Of a stretch of DNA of 5,758 nucleotides, positions 1-5,758 are shown piece by piece. How positions within the stretch are numbered: the first letter of the stretch is position 1; each line of letters begins with the position of its first letter. The notes under the pieces were generated by a model. It had not been told where the DNA came from, did no database searches, and saw only the letters and a list, made by a program, of their open reading frames with translations. Made by a program: the position numbers and the translations under genes. The stretch comes from Chthoniobacterales bacterium (GTDB taxonomy: Bacteria > Verrucomicrobiota > Verrucomicrobiia > Chthoniobacterales > UBA10450): assembly GCA_013812515.1 (NCBI GenBank), contig JACCTI010000049.1, forward strand, positions 1 to 5,758, in the 5' to 3' direction.

Positions 1-1
1 G

Positions 2-406
2 CAATTAAGCGAGGAGTTGCGCTCAATCCCATCTCTGACGCTCACCGAGTATGAAGATCAAAAACTTCGGCTTATTGGGAGGATTGTGCGGATTACTTTC
101 TCGATGCGGGACACGGATCCGCGGGAATTGAAGGGCGGCTTCTACGAATCCAGGCTTCGCGACGCGTCGATCAGCAAGGTCAGAGTGCGGTTCTCGGCCG
201 AACACCTTCCGTGGTTCACGAATATAGTCCCTTACTTGGACCGCGCGTCGAAGAGCCTTCCCGAAAATCGCGGTCGTCACCCCGTCAGCAGCTCGGCATA
301 TGGCAGGGTCACGAAAGCAGAAGATCGGTCTCACACTGTCGTTCTCAATCTGCTCGGAACGGAAATCTATACCGACTTCAACAGTTCGAGGCTTATTTGG
401 CGATGA
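2..406 (+). CDS. C-terminal part of an unrecognised protein (5'-truncated by window edge)
   Basis: The frame is open from the left edge to the TGA at 404-406, giving about 134 visible residues. A TTG at 17-19 could act as a start, but the GAGGAG just before it touches the codon with no spacing, and the reading frame continues upstream without a stop. I therefore treat this as the tail of a longer gene. The protein is soluble and basic, with no membrane segment or signal peptide. It has a strand-like stretch near its start (RLIGRIVRITF) and another near its end (YGRVTKAED followed by TVVLNLLGTEIYTDF). The spacing vaguely recalls a small beta-barrel such as an OB fold, but this is only an impression. 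G+C looks lower than in the operon: 60 of the first 120 bases by hand count, against 41 of 60 at 661-720. It converges on the pump operon and need not be related to it. I do not recognise the family. Confidence 0.55.
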   Translation, partial: QLSEELRSIPSLTLTEYEDQKLRLIGRIVRITFSMRDTDPRELKGGFYESRLRDASISKVRVRFSAEHLPWFTNIVPYLDRASKSLPENRGRHPVSSSAYGRVTKAEDRSHTVVLNLLGTEIYTDFNSSRLIWR

Positions 407-606
407 CGGCTACTTTCGAATGTGCATCGATCTAAGCTTATCGTGGTGAAATCTCGACTCGGGGACTCTTCCAAATCCTCACGTAATCCCGGCTCAACGA
501 CAAGGGTTGTTGCGCACCTGCTTCATCGCGCAGCCCGCTGACTTCCACCTTGCTTCTTGCCGCTTACCGGGCCGACGCGAGCCTAGAACGAGCCTCGCTT
601 ACGCGC
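407..606. other. Intergenic gap between convergent genes, no clear terminator
   Basis: This 200-base gap separates two converging reading frames, where a bidirectional terminator would be expected. I find only weak structures. A 7-pair stem (arms 495-501 and 506-512, one G-T wobble, AAGG loop) is not followed by a T run on either strand. A 5-pair stem (577-581 with 594-598, 12-base loop) sits just downstream of the pump stop codon, also without a T run. Neither is a convincing intrinsic terminator, so Rho-dependent ending or read-through is possible. No credible small gene was seen. Confidence 0.5.
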
Positions 607-3600
607 TCAGGCCGGCTGCCAAGCGCCCAATTCATCCGTGCGTTCGCCGTCGACGCGCTTGCGCGCCAGCGCCGGCTCGGCGTATTCGGGGGTTGACTCG
701 GGAATGGATTCGTCAGCGACGTCTGATTCAATCTCACTTTCGTCGCGCCCTTCGTGGTGTGTCTTCGCGAGCAACACGTAGAGCGACGGCACAATGAAAA
801 GGGTGAAGAGCGTGCCAATCGTCATCCCGCCCACCAGCACCAACCCGATGGAGTTTCGCGCTTTCGCGCCCGCGCCGGTGACGAAGACGAGCGGCATGTG
901 ACCGGCGACCGTTGCGATCGTCGTCATTAGGACGGGGCGGAGACGGATGCGCGCGGCTTCCGCGACCGCTTCGATCTTGTCCCGACCTTGCCCCTGCAAT
1001 TTGTTCGCAAACTCGACAATGAGGATGGCGTTCTTCGAAATAAGACCAACCAGCGTGACCAGTCCCACCTGCGAATAGATGTTCATCGTGGTCGTCCAGC
1101 CATTGGTAAAGAACGGGACGCCCTGGCCTGGCATTTTCAGGAAGGTAAAGATAAGCGCGCCAAACATGGCGAGCGGCACGGAGCCGAGCAGAATGATGAG
1201 CGGATCGCGGAAGCTGTTGAACTGCGCTGCGAGGACAAGGAAAATCAGCACGACGGCCAGCCCGAACGCGGGCAAAAACTTGTCGCCTTCCACCCGTAGC
1301 TGCCGTGACTCGCCCGTGTAATCAATCGTGTAGCCTTTTGGCAAGATGCGCGCCGCTTCATCTTCCAGGAGACGGAGCGCCTGATCGATCGGCAGCCCCG
1401 ACATCCCGCTGATGGTGACCGCGTTCAGTTGCTGAAAGCGGTTTAGCGAGCGCGGCACAGTCTTCTGCTGAATTGTCGCGACCGTGCTCAGTGGAATGAG
1501 CTTCTCGTCCGGTCCGGTGACGTAAATGTCCTTGAGCTGATCCGGATTCAAACGGTCGACGCGCTTGATCTGCGGGATCACCTTGTAACTGCGGCCCGCG
1601 ATGTTGAAACGGTTGACGTAGTTGCCGCCCATCGCTGCCGAGAGGTCAGCGCCGATGTCCTGCAGGTTCAATCCGAGCGAAGCAACTTTATCGTGGTCGA
1701 TCACGATCTCGGCCTGAGGCTGATCGATCTTCGTGTCGATAATCGGCGGGAAGAAGAAGCTTTTGCTTTCCATGGCCTTGGCCTGGAGTTGCTTCGCGAA
1801 CTCGAGCATTCGTTCGGGCTCTTCGGTAGAGAGGAGAACGATCTCGACCGGGAAATTTCCGCCGCCCGGAAGCGCCGGAGGCATGATCGGGAACATCTCG
1901 ATCCCGGGAATGGTGCCGAGTTTTGCCTGGACCTGTGGAAGCAGCTCGAACGCAGTTTCTTCCCGCTGATCCCACGGTTTCAAAACCATTCCGCCGAAGC
2001 CGTTATCTGGAAAGGTGATTTGGAACGTGAACTGGGTTTGTGGGAAGCCGAGAAAGATCTTCCCCGCCGCATCGGCAAAGGCGGACGTTTGCTCGATCGT
2101 GGCATTCGCCGGTGCTTGCACGATTCCGAAGATGACGCCCTGATCTTCAGTCGGCGCGAGTTCCTTGGCCGACATCGACATTTTCAAGAAGATTGCCGCC
2201 AGGATGGAGACACCGATCCAGGCGGTATAAACCGCGGGTCGCACCTTGAGCGTTGCGTCGAGCGTCTGACCGTACCAATGACGGATGCGATCGAAGGTGT
2301 GGTTCACCCTCGCTGCGAACCCCCGCTCGCTATCGCCGGCACGGAGAAACTTCGCTGCCATGACAGGCGAGAGCGTCAGCGCGACCACGCCGGAAATAGC
2401 GACCGCGCCCGCGAGAGTGAAAGCAAACTCACGAAATAATGTGCCGGTGAGCCCGCCTTGGATGCCAACCGGAATGTAAACCGCCGCGAGGGTGATAGTC
2501 ATCGCGATGATCGGACCGACCAATTCGCGTGCGCCGAGCAGCGCCGCGTTGAGCGGAGTCAATCCATCGCGCAGATGGCGTTCGACGTTTTCCACCACCA
2601 CGATCGCGTCGTCGACGACCAGACCGACCGAGAGTACGACCGCGAGAAGCGTGAGCAGGTTCACAGTGAAACCAAAGATCTGCATGAGAAAGACGGCGCC
2701 AATCAGCGAGATCGGAATGGCGACAACCGGAATGATGACCGAGCGCCAGGAGCCAAGGAAAAGGAAGATGACGATGACCACGATGAGCAGCGTTTCCAGC
2801 AGGGTGTGGAAGACGTCATTGATGGCGGTATTGATGTAAGCCGTGCCGTCGTAAGCGATGCGGCCTTCCATTCCCGTGGGCAGTTCCTTTTGGATCTGCT
2901 CCATCTCCGTTCGCACGCGTTTCACGACGTCGATCGAGTTTGCGTTGGGCAAGACGAAGATGCCCATGAAGACGGCGCGCTGCCCGGAGAAACGGACTTC
3001 GGCGTTATAATCTTCCGCGCCAAGGACCACATCCGCGACATCGCCCAGCCTAACGAGTGCGCCGTTTTCTTCGCGAATGACGAGGTTTTTGAAATCCTCA
3101 ACCGAGTGCAGGTCTGTGTTGGCCGTCAGATTGACCTGGACGAGCGCCCCCTTCGTGCTCCCGGGGGCGGCGAGAAAATTGTTTTCCCCCAGCGCCTGGC
3201 GAACTTTGGCGGGACTGACATTCAGCGCCGCCATCTGTTCCGGCTTGAGCCAGATGCGCATCGCGAAGGTACGACCGCCGAGAATTTCCGCGCGCTGCAC
3301 CCCGCCGACGGCCGTGAGTCGCGGCTGCACGATCCGGTTCAAGTAATCGGTGATCTCGTTCGCCTCGAGAATTTTGGAGGTGAAACTGAGATAGGCCGAG
3401 GCGAAGCGCGAATCAGCCGACTCGATGTTGATGACCGGAATCTCGGCTTCCGGCGGCAGGTCGCCGCGCACCTGATTCACCTTCGAGCTGATTTCGGAGA
3501 GCGCTTTGTTCGAATCGTAGTTCAGCTTCAAACGCGCGGTGATCGTCGAAAGGCCCTGCGCGCTTTGCGATTGGAGGTAATCGATACCATCGGCGGCGGC

Positions 3601-3816
3601 GATGGCGCGCTCCAGCGGCGTGGTGATAAATCCGCGGACCAGGTCGGCGCTTGCGCCGATGTAAACTGTCGTGACGGTGACTGAGGCGATGTCGCTCTTG
3701 GGATATTGCCGCACGTTCAGCGACGAGATTGCCTGCAAGCCCGCGATCACGATGACGAGGCTCACCACCAGCGCGAGCACTGGCCGGCGAATGAAAAGAT
3801 CCGTGAAGGTCTTCAT
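607..3816 (-). CDS. RND multidrug efflux pump, inner-membrane permease (HAE-1 / AcrB-type, MexI-like)
   Basis: This is the inner-membrane proton antiporter of a tripartite pump, expected to work as a homotrimer that moves amphiphilic compounds from the periplasm or outer membrane leaflet into an outer-membrane channel. The protein has 1069 residues, close to AcrB (1049). It shows the family duplication: a first transmembrane helix (12-30), a large periplasmic loop (about 31-335), helices 2-6 (about 337-486), helix 7 (about 528-546), a second large loop (about 547-846), and helices 8-12 (about 848-1016). Proton-relay residues are intact: the Asp pair D402/D403 in GLVVDDAIVVVEN, K928 in LISKNAILIVEF, and R960 in RLRPVLMTT, matching AcrB D407/D408, K940 and R971. 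The N-terminal signature FIRRPVLA is present. From memory of family sequences, the first half (e.g. GASADLVRGFITTPLERAI) resembles Pseudomonas MexI more than AcrB, but substrate cannot be inferred from this. I chose the ATG at 3814-3816 over a TTG five codons upstream, because GGAGGT lies 7 bases before the ATG and would fall inside the longer version. An acidic tail of about 50 residues follows the last helix. No frameshift or internal stop is seen. Confidence 0.97.
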   Translation of the reverse strand: MKTFTDLFIRRPVLALVVSLVIVIAGLQAISSLNVRQYPKSDIASVTVTTVYIGASADLVRGFITTPLERAIAAADGIDYLQSQSAQGLSTITARLKLNYDSNKALSEISSKVNQVRGDLPPEAEIPVINIESADSRFASAYLSFTSKILEANEITDYLNRIVQPRLTAVGGVQRAEILGGRTFAMRIWLKPEQMAALNVSPAKVRQALGENNFLAAPGSTKGALVQVNLTANTDLHSVEDFKNLVIREENGALVRLGDVADVVLGAEDYNAEVRFSGQRAVFMGIFVLPNANSIDVVKRVRTEMEQIQKELPTGMEGRIAYDGTAYINTAINDVFHTLLETLLIVVIVIFLFLGSWRSVIIPVVAIPISLIGAVFLMQIFGFTVNLLTLLAVVLSVGLVVDDAIVVVENVERHLRDGLTPLNAALLGARELVGPIIAMTITLAAVYIPVGIQGGLTGTLFREFAFTLAGAVAISGVVALTLSPVMAAKFLRAGDSERGFAARVNHTFDRIRHWYGQTLDATLKVRPAVYTAWIGVSILAAIFLKMSMSAKELAPTEDQGVIFGIVQAPANATIEQTSAFADAAGKIFLGFPQTQFTFQITFPDNGFGGMVLKPWDQREETAFELLPQVQAKLGTIPGIEMFPIMPPALPGGGNFPVEIVLLSTEEPERMLEFAKQLQAKAMESKSFFFPPIIDTKIDQPQAEIVIDHDKVASLGLNLQDIGADLSAAMGGNYVNRFNIAGRSYKVIPQIKRVDRLNPDQLKDIYVTGPDEKLIPLSTVATIQQKTVPRSLNRFQQLNAVTISGMSGLPIDQALRLLEDEAARILPKGYTIDYTGESRQLRVEGDKFLPAFGLAVVLIFLVLAAQFNSFRDPLIILLGSVPLAMFGALIFTFLKMPGQGVPFFTNGWTTTMNIYSQVGLVTLVGLISKNAILIVEFANKLQGQGRDKIEAVAEAARIRLRPVLMTTIATVAGHMPLVFVTGAGAKARNSIGLVLVGGMTIGTLFTLFIVPSLYVLLAKTHHEGRDESEIESDVADESIPESTPEYAEPALARKRVDGERTDELGAWQPA

Positions 3817-3823
3817 GAAACTG

Positions 3824-3829
3824 ACCTCC
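3824..3829 (-). promoter_or_regulatory. Strong Shine-Dalgarno site of the pump gene
   Basis: On the minus strand GGAGGT is followed by 7 bases and then ATG (3816-3814). This near-ideal site decides the start of the pump gene. It lies one base from the end of the intercistronic palindrome, so folding of that palindrome in the mRNA could affect its accessibility. That last point is inference. Confidence 0.85.
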
Positions 3830-3830
3830 A

Positions 3831-3906
3831 ATGTGGGAGGGACCTTAGTGTCCCGATTTGGGGGACGCTACACTCAGAGATCGGGGCGCTAAGGCCCGTT
3901 CCACAT
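3831..3906. repeat. 76-base imperfect palindrome between adaptor and pump genes (REP/BIME-like)
   Basis: Two 27-base arms, 3831-3857 and 3880-3906, are inverted copies matching at 22 of 27 positions without gaps, around a 22-base spacer. Each arm also holds a smaller palindrome: GGGAC/GTCCC around CTTAGT at 3839-3854, and GGGC/GCCC around GCTAAG at 3884-3897. This gives two head-to-head small hairpins that can also form one long hairpin, the architecture of paired REP units (BIMEs) in enterobacteria. As plus-strand RNA, three of the five mismatches become G-U wobbles. As operon mRNA (minus), only one does. There is no T run after either arm, so it is not a typical intrinsic terminator. Possible roles are mRNA stabilisation that sets the adaptor-to-pump ratio, partial attenuation, a protein-binding site, or a dispersed genomic repeat with no role here. 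The palindrome is seen directly; the role is unknown. Confidence 0.85.
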
Positions 3907-3940
3907 TGCCCACATCTTCCCTGGTTGACGACCGACGCGC

Positions 3941-5140
3941 TCATGTATCTGCTGGCTTCGGCGCGTCCTCAGGCTTCGGTGCAAGCTTGTTATCCACGAC
4001 GACATCCATGCCGTTGCGAAGTTTAAACACACCGGTGCTTACGATTTCGTCTCCTGCCTTCAAACCGTCCGTGACCGCGACAAAATCACCGCGCGTTTCA
4101 CCGGTGCGGATGAATTGCTGGCGGATCAGAAGCGAGTCTTGCTTTGTCTTCTCGTCCTGCTTCTTCTCGATGACGTAAACGGAGTTGCCGTACGGCGCGT
4201 ACGAAACGCCAGTCGCGGGAATGTAAAGCGTGGGGTTCTGTTGCGGGAGCAGCACTTTCACGCGCACGAACATGCCGGCCCGGAGCATGTGGTCAGCATT
4301 GTCGAGCGTCGCTTGTAAGGAAACGTTGCGTGTCGCCCGATCAATCGCGGAGTTCACCGCTGTGACCGTGCCGTCAAACTCGCGCCCGGCCACCGCGTCA
4401 GTCGTGACTTTCACCGGGAGGCCCGGTTTCACTTCGCCGAGCTGCTGCTGCGGCAGGGAAAAGTCAGCGAAAACCTGATCGAGCGCCTGGAGGGTGACGA
4501 GATTGTGCCCCACGTTCACCAGTTGCCCTGGATTCACCTCGCGAATCCCGGCGATCCCGTCGAAAGGCGCACGGATTTCCTTCTTGTCGATAACGGACTG
4601 CATGTTATCGACGGCCGCTTTTCGCTGCGTGAACTTTGCCGCGGCCGTCTCGAGTTCTGCCTGTGAAATCACTTTGCGCGTGGCGAGACCGCGCGCGCGG
4701 TCCAGATCGGCTTTCGCCAGCTCGGCATCCGCTTGCGCGGAACGAAGCTGTGCCTGCTCCGCAGAAGCATCCAGCTTCAGAAGAACATCTCCTTTTGCGA
4801 CCGGTCTCCCAGATTCGAACCCGATCTCGCTCACCATTCCCGGAAGCTCAGCGCTGATGGTTGCGCCTTGCACGGGTGTGATCGAGCCGACGGCGCTGAG
4901 CATTGGTTGCCAGTCTGCTTGTTCCACTTTCGCGCTCGTCACAGTGGTCGGCGGCGGAACCATTTTCTTGCTGCTCGAAATCAGGGTCATGATTTGCGCG
5001 ACTTTGATCCCGCCGATGAGGAGGAAGAGTCCGATCAACCCCGCGATGACTTTCAGGACGGCGCGGCGGGTGCGCTTGCGGGGCGGCGGCACAGGCGGCG
5101 CGGAGCTGTGGGATTTACGCGAGAGCAGGTTCGTTGGCAT
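3941..5140 (-). CDS. RND efflux periplasmic adaptor (membrane fusion protein, HlyD/AcrA-type)
   Basis: The 399-residue protein bridges the inner-membrane pump and a TolC-type channel. Residues 1-27 are polar, Pro-rich and basic (PPPRKRTRR), and a hydrophobic helix at about 28-50 anchors it. No lipobox is present and I see no cysteine in the whole protein, so it is a transmembrane-anchored rather than lipid-anchored adaptor. Domains in order: first half of the lipoyl domain at about 92-126 (ELPGMVSEIGFESGRPVAKG), alpha-helical hairpin at about 127-185, second lipoyl half at about 186-222 (IRAPFDGIAGIREVNPGQLV), beta-barrel at about 223-300, and membrane-proximal domain at about 301-385, then a short charged, Pro-rich tail. 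The hairpin tip carries R148, L152 and S159, the same spacing as AcrA R128/L132/S139, a pattern associated with docking to TolC-like channels. The start ATG lies inside the end of the upstream tetR gene. The only upstream SD-like element is GGAG, 14 bases away, so translational coupling is likely. The pump gene follows after a 124-base gap. Confidence 0.95.
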   Translation of the reverse strand: MPTNLLSRKSHSSAPPVPPPRKRTRRAVLKVIAGLIGLFLLIGGIKVAQIMTLISSSKKMVPPPTTVTSAKVEQADWQPMLSAVGSITPVQGATISAELPGMVSEIGFESGRPVAKGDVLLKLDASAEQAQLRSAQADAELAKADLDRARGLATRKVISQAELETAAAKFTQRKAAVDNMQSVIDKKEIRAPFDGIAGIREVNPGQLVNVGHNLVTLQALDQVFADFSLPQQQLGEVKPGLPVKVTTDAVAGREFDGTVTAVNSAIDRATRNVSLQATLDNADHMLRAGMFVRVKVLLPQQNPTLYIPATGVSYAPYGNSVYVIEKKQDEKTKQDSLLIRQQFIRTGETRGDFVAVTDGLKAGDEIVSTGVFKLRNGMDVVVDNKLAPKPEDAPKPADT

Positions 5141-5744
5141 GATTGAAGAGTAGACTCCAGAGATACCGCACGACCGCTAACTGACGCTCGCGCCGTTCCG
5201 CCGCAGGGATGTAAGAATGATCCAGGACATCGCGCATCATCGAGCCCCGCGCCGTAGCGAATATCAGCTCCGTGATCTCGCGCGGTTTAAGACCATGCGG
5301 CGCGGAGCGCATTTCAGGTGCACGGGCGATGACCTCCGTGACGCCGGCCATTCCGGTTTCCAATACATCGCGCACGAGATTTGCGATACTCGGGTTCCGG
5401 CCAGCTTCAGCGAAGAGATCGACCACAAACGCAGAGTGCATTTGCGGCGCATTCTCACAGCAATGAGCCGTCAGCAAAATTTCGAGCGAATCCAACAGCG
5501 TTGGTGCGGAGCGAGCGCGTTCGAGTAAGTCCTGGAGGTCTCTTTTGTGTTCCTCCGCAATCGCGGAGATAACCGCTTCCTTGCTGGGGAAATAGCGGTA
5601 GATCAGACCTACGCTAATGCCGGCCTCTTCGGAAATGTCGTGCATTGTTGTCTGATGGAAGCCGCATTTGGCAAAGCACGCCATGGCAGCATGAAGAATC
5701 TGCTGGGGGCGGTCTGCGGCGGAATCGAGACGAGGTGAAACCAT
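5115..5744 (-). CDS. TetR/AcrR-family transcriptional repressor, likely regulator of this efflux operon
   Basis: The 209-residue protein is typical in length for TetR regulators, which bind palindromic operators as dimers and release DNA on ligand binding. The N-terminal DNA-binding domain spans about residues 14-62: a first helix (QQILHAAMACFAKCGF), then the helix-turn-helix TTMHDISEEAGISVGLIYRY, followed by the characteristic FPSKEAVISAI. The helical C-terminal domain (about 70-200) is the variable ligand-binding and dimerisation part. It looks BetI-like to me, but this is a weak call. The ATG at 5742-5744 puts the usual short leader before the first helix. No clear SD is visible in the 14 bases before it, and the frame is open to the right edge, so a slightly longer start beyond the window cannot be excluded. 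The gene is first of the three in the transcript and overlaps the adaptor by 26 bases, which strongly suggests co-transcription and autoregulation. Its promoter and probable operator lie outside the window. Confidence 0.93.
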   Translation of the reverse strand: MVSPRLDSAADRPQQILHAAMACFAKCGFHQTTMHDISEEAGISVGLIYRYFPSKEAVISAIAEEHKRDLQDLLERARSAPTLLDSLEILLTAHCCENAPQMHSAFVVDLFAEAGRNPSIANLVRDVLETGMAGVTEVIARAPEMRSAPHGLKPREITELIFATARGSMMRDVLDHSYIPAAERRERQLAVVRYLWSLLFNHANEPALA

Positions 5745-5758
5745 TTCGGTGTGGGGAG

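Noticed and set aside
211..435. 74-codon plus-strand frame overlapping the left-edge gene
   Set aside because: It lies out of frame within the longer open frame 2-406 and has no independent support.
507..797. 96-codon plus-strand open frame running from the gap into the pump 3' end
   Set aside because: It is Arg/Ala-rich, overlaps the pump tail on the other strand, and resembles no protein family I know.
1693..2439. 248-codon plus-strand open frame antisense to the pump gene
   Set aside because: It has the same charged, low-complexity composition from the complement of pump codons, and no credible ribosome binding site or domain.
2458..3684. 408-codon plus-strand open frame antisense to the pump gene
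   Set aside because: Its translation is an implausible Asp/Arg/His-rich string with no fold-like pattern. It mirrors the pump codons, whose family match and intact motifs are unambiguous. Long antisense frames are common opposite G+C-rich genes.
3817..3831. TTG start five codons upstream of the pump ATG
   Set aside because: It would place the strong GGAGGT inside the coding sequence and add five residues before the usual MKTFTDLFIRRP start of the family.
3839..3854. The palindrome GGGAC-CTTAGT-GTCCC as the operator of the TetR regulator
   Set aside because: TetR operators normally lie at the operon promoter, which is beyond the right edge. This site is downstream of two of the three genes, and no second copy is visible near tetR.
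3831..3906. Reading the intercistronic palindrome as a Rho-independent terminator
   Set aside because: Neither strand has a T run after the stem: the minus strand continues into TGGAGGTCAG and the plus strand into TGCCCACATC. The loop of 22 bases is also long.

Overview
The window carries a three-gene, same-strand efflux operon of a diderm (Gram-negative-type) bacterium, read on the minus strand from the right edge to about position 607. The left edge holds the 3' end of an unrelated plus-strand gene. The diderm assignment rests on the tripartite RND pump parts. The G+C-rich coding style would fit a soil phylum such as Verrucomicrobiota or Acidobacteriota as well as a proteobacterium, and I cannot settle this from the window.

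Layout, left to right: (1) 2-406, plus strand, the C-terminal part of an unrecognised protein entering from the left. (2) 407-606, a gap between convergent genes with only weak hairpins. (3) 607-3816, minus, an inner-membrane RND (HAE-1) proton-antiport pump. (4) 3817-3940, an intercistronic gap holding a 76-base imperfect palindrome of REP/BIME-like design directly upstream of the pump ribosome binding site. (5) 3941-5140, minus, the periplasmic adaptor. (6) 5115-5744, minus, a TetR/AcrR-type repressor whose 3' end overlaps the adaptor start by 26 bases.

Working model: the repressor gene is first in the transcript, so it probably controls itself and the pump, with ligand binding relieving repression. 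The adaptor links the pump trimer to a TolC-type outer-membrane channel. The adaptor has the R-L-S hairpin-tip pattern known for TolC-docking adaptors, but no channel gene is present between the pump and the next gene, so the channel must be encoded elsewhere. The promoter lies beyond the right edge.

The genes themselves are ordinary for their families. The most interesting item is the intercistronic palindrome, with three copies of a GGGRCRCTA motif. I see no CRISPR array, tRNA, rRNA, transposase or clear intrinsic terminator.
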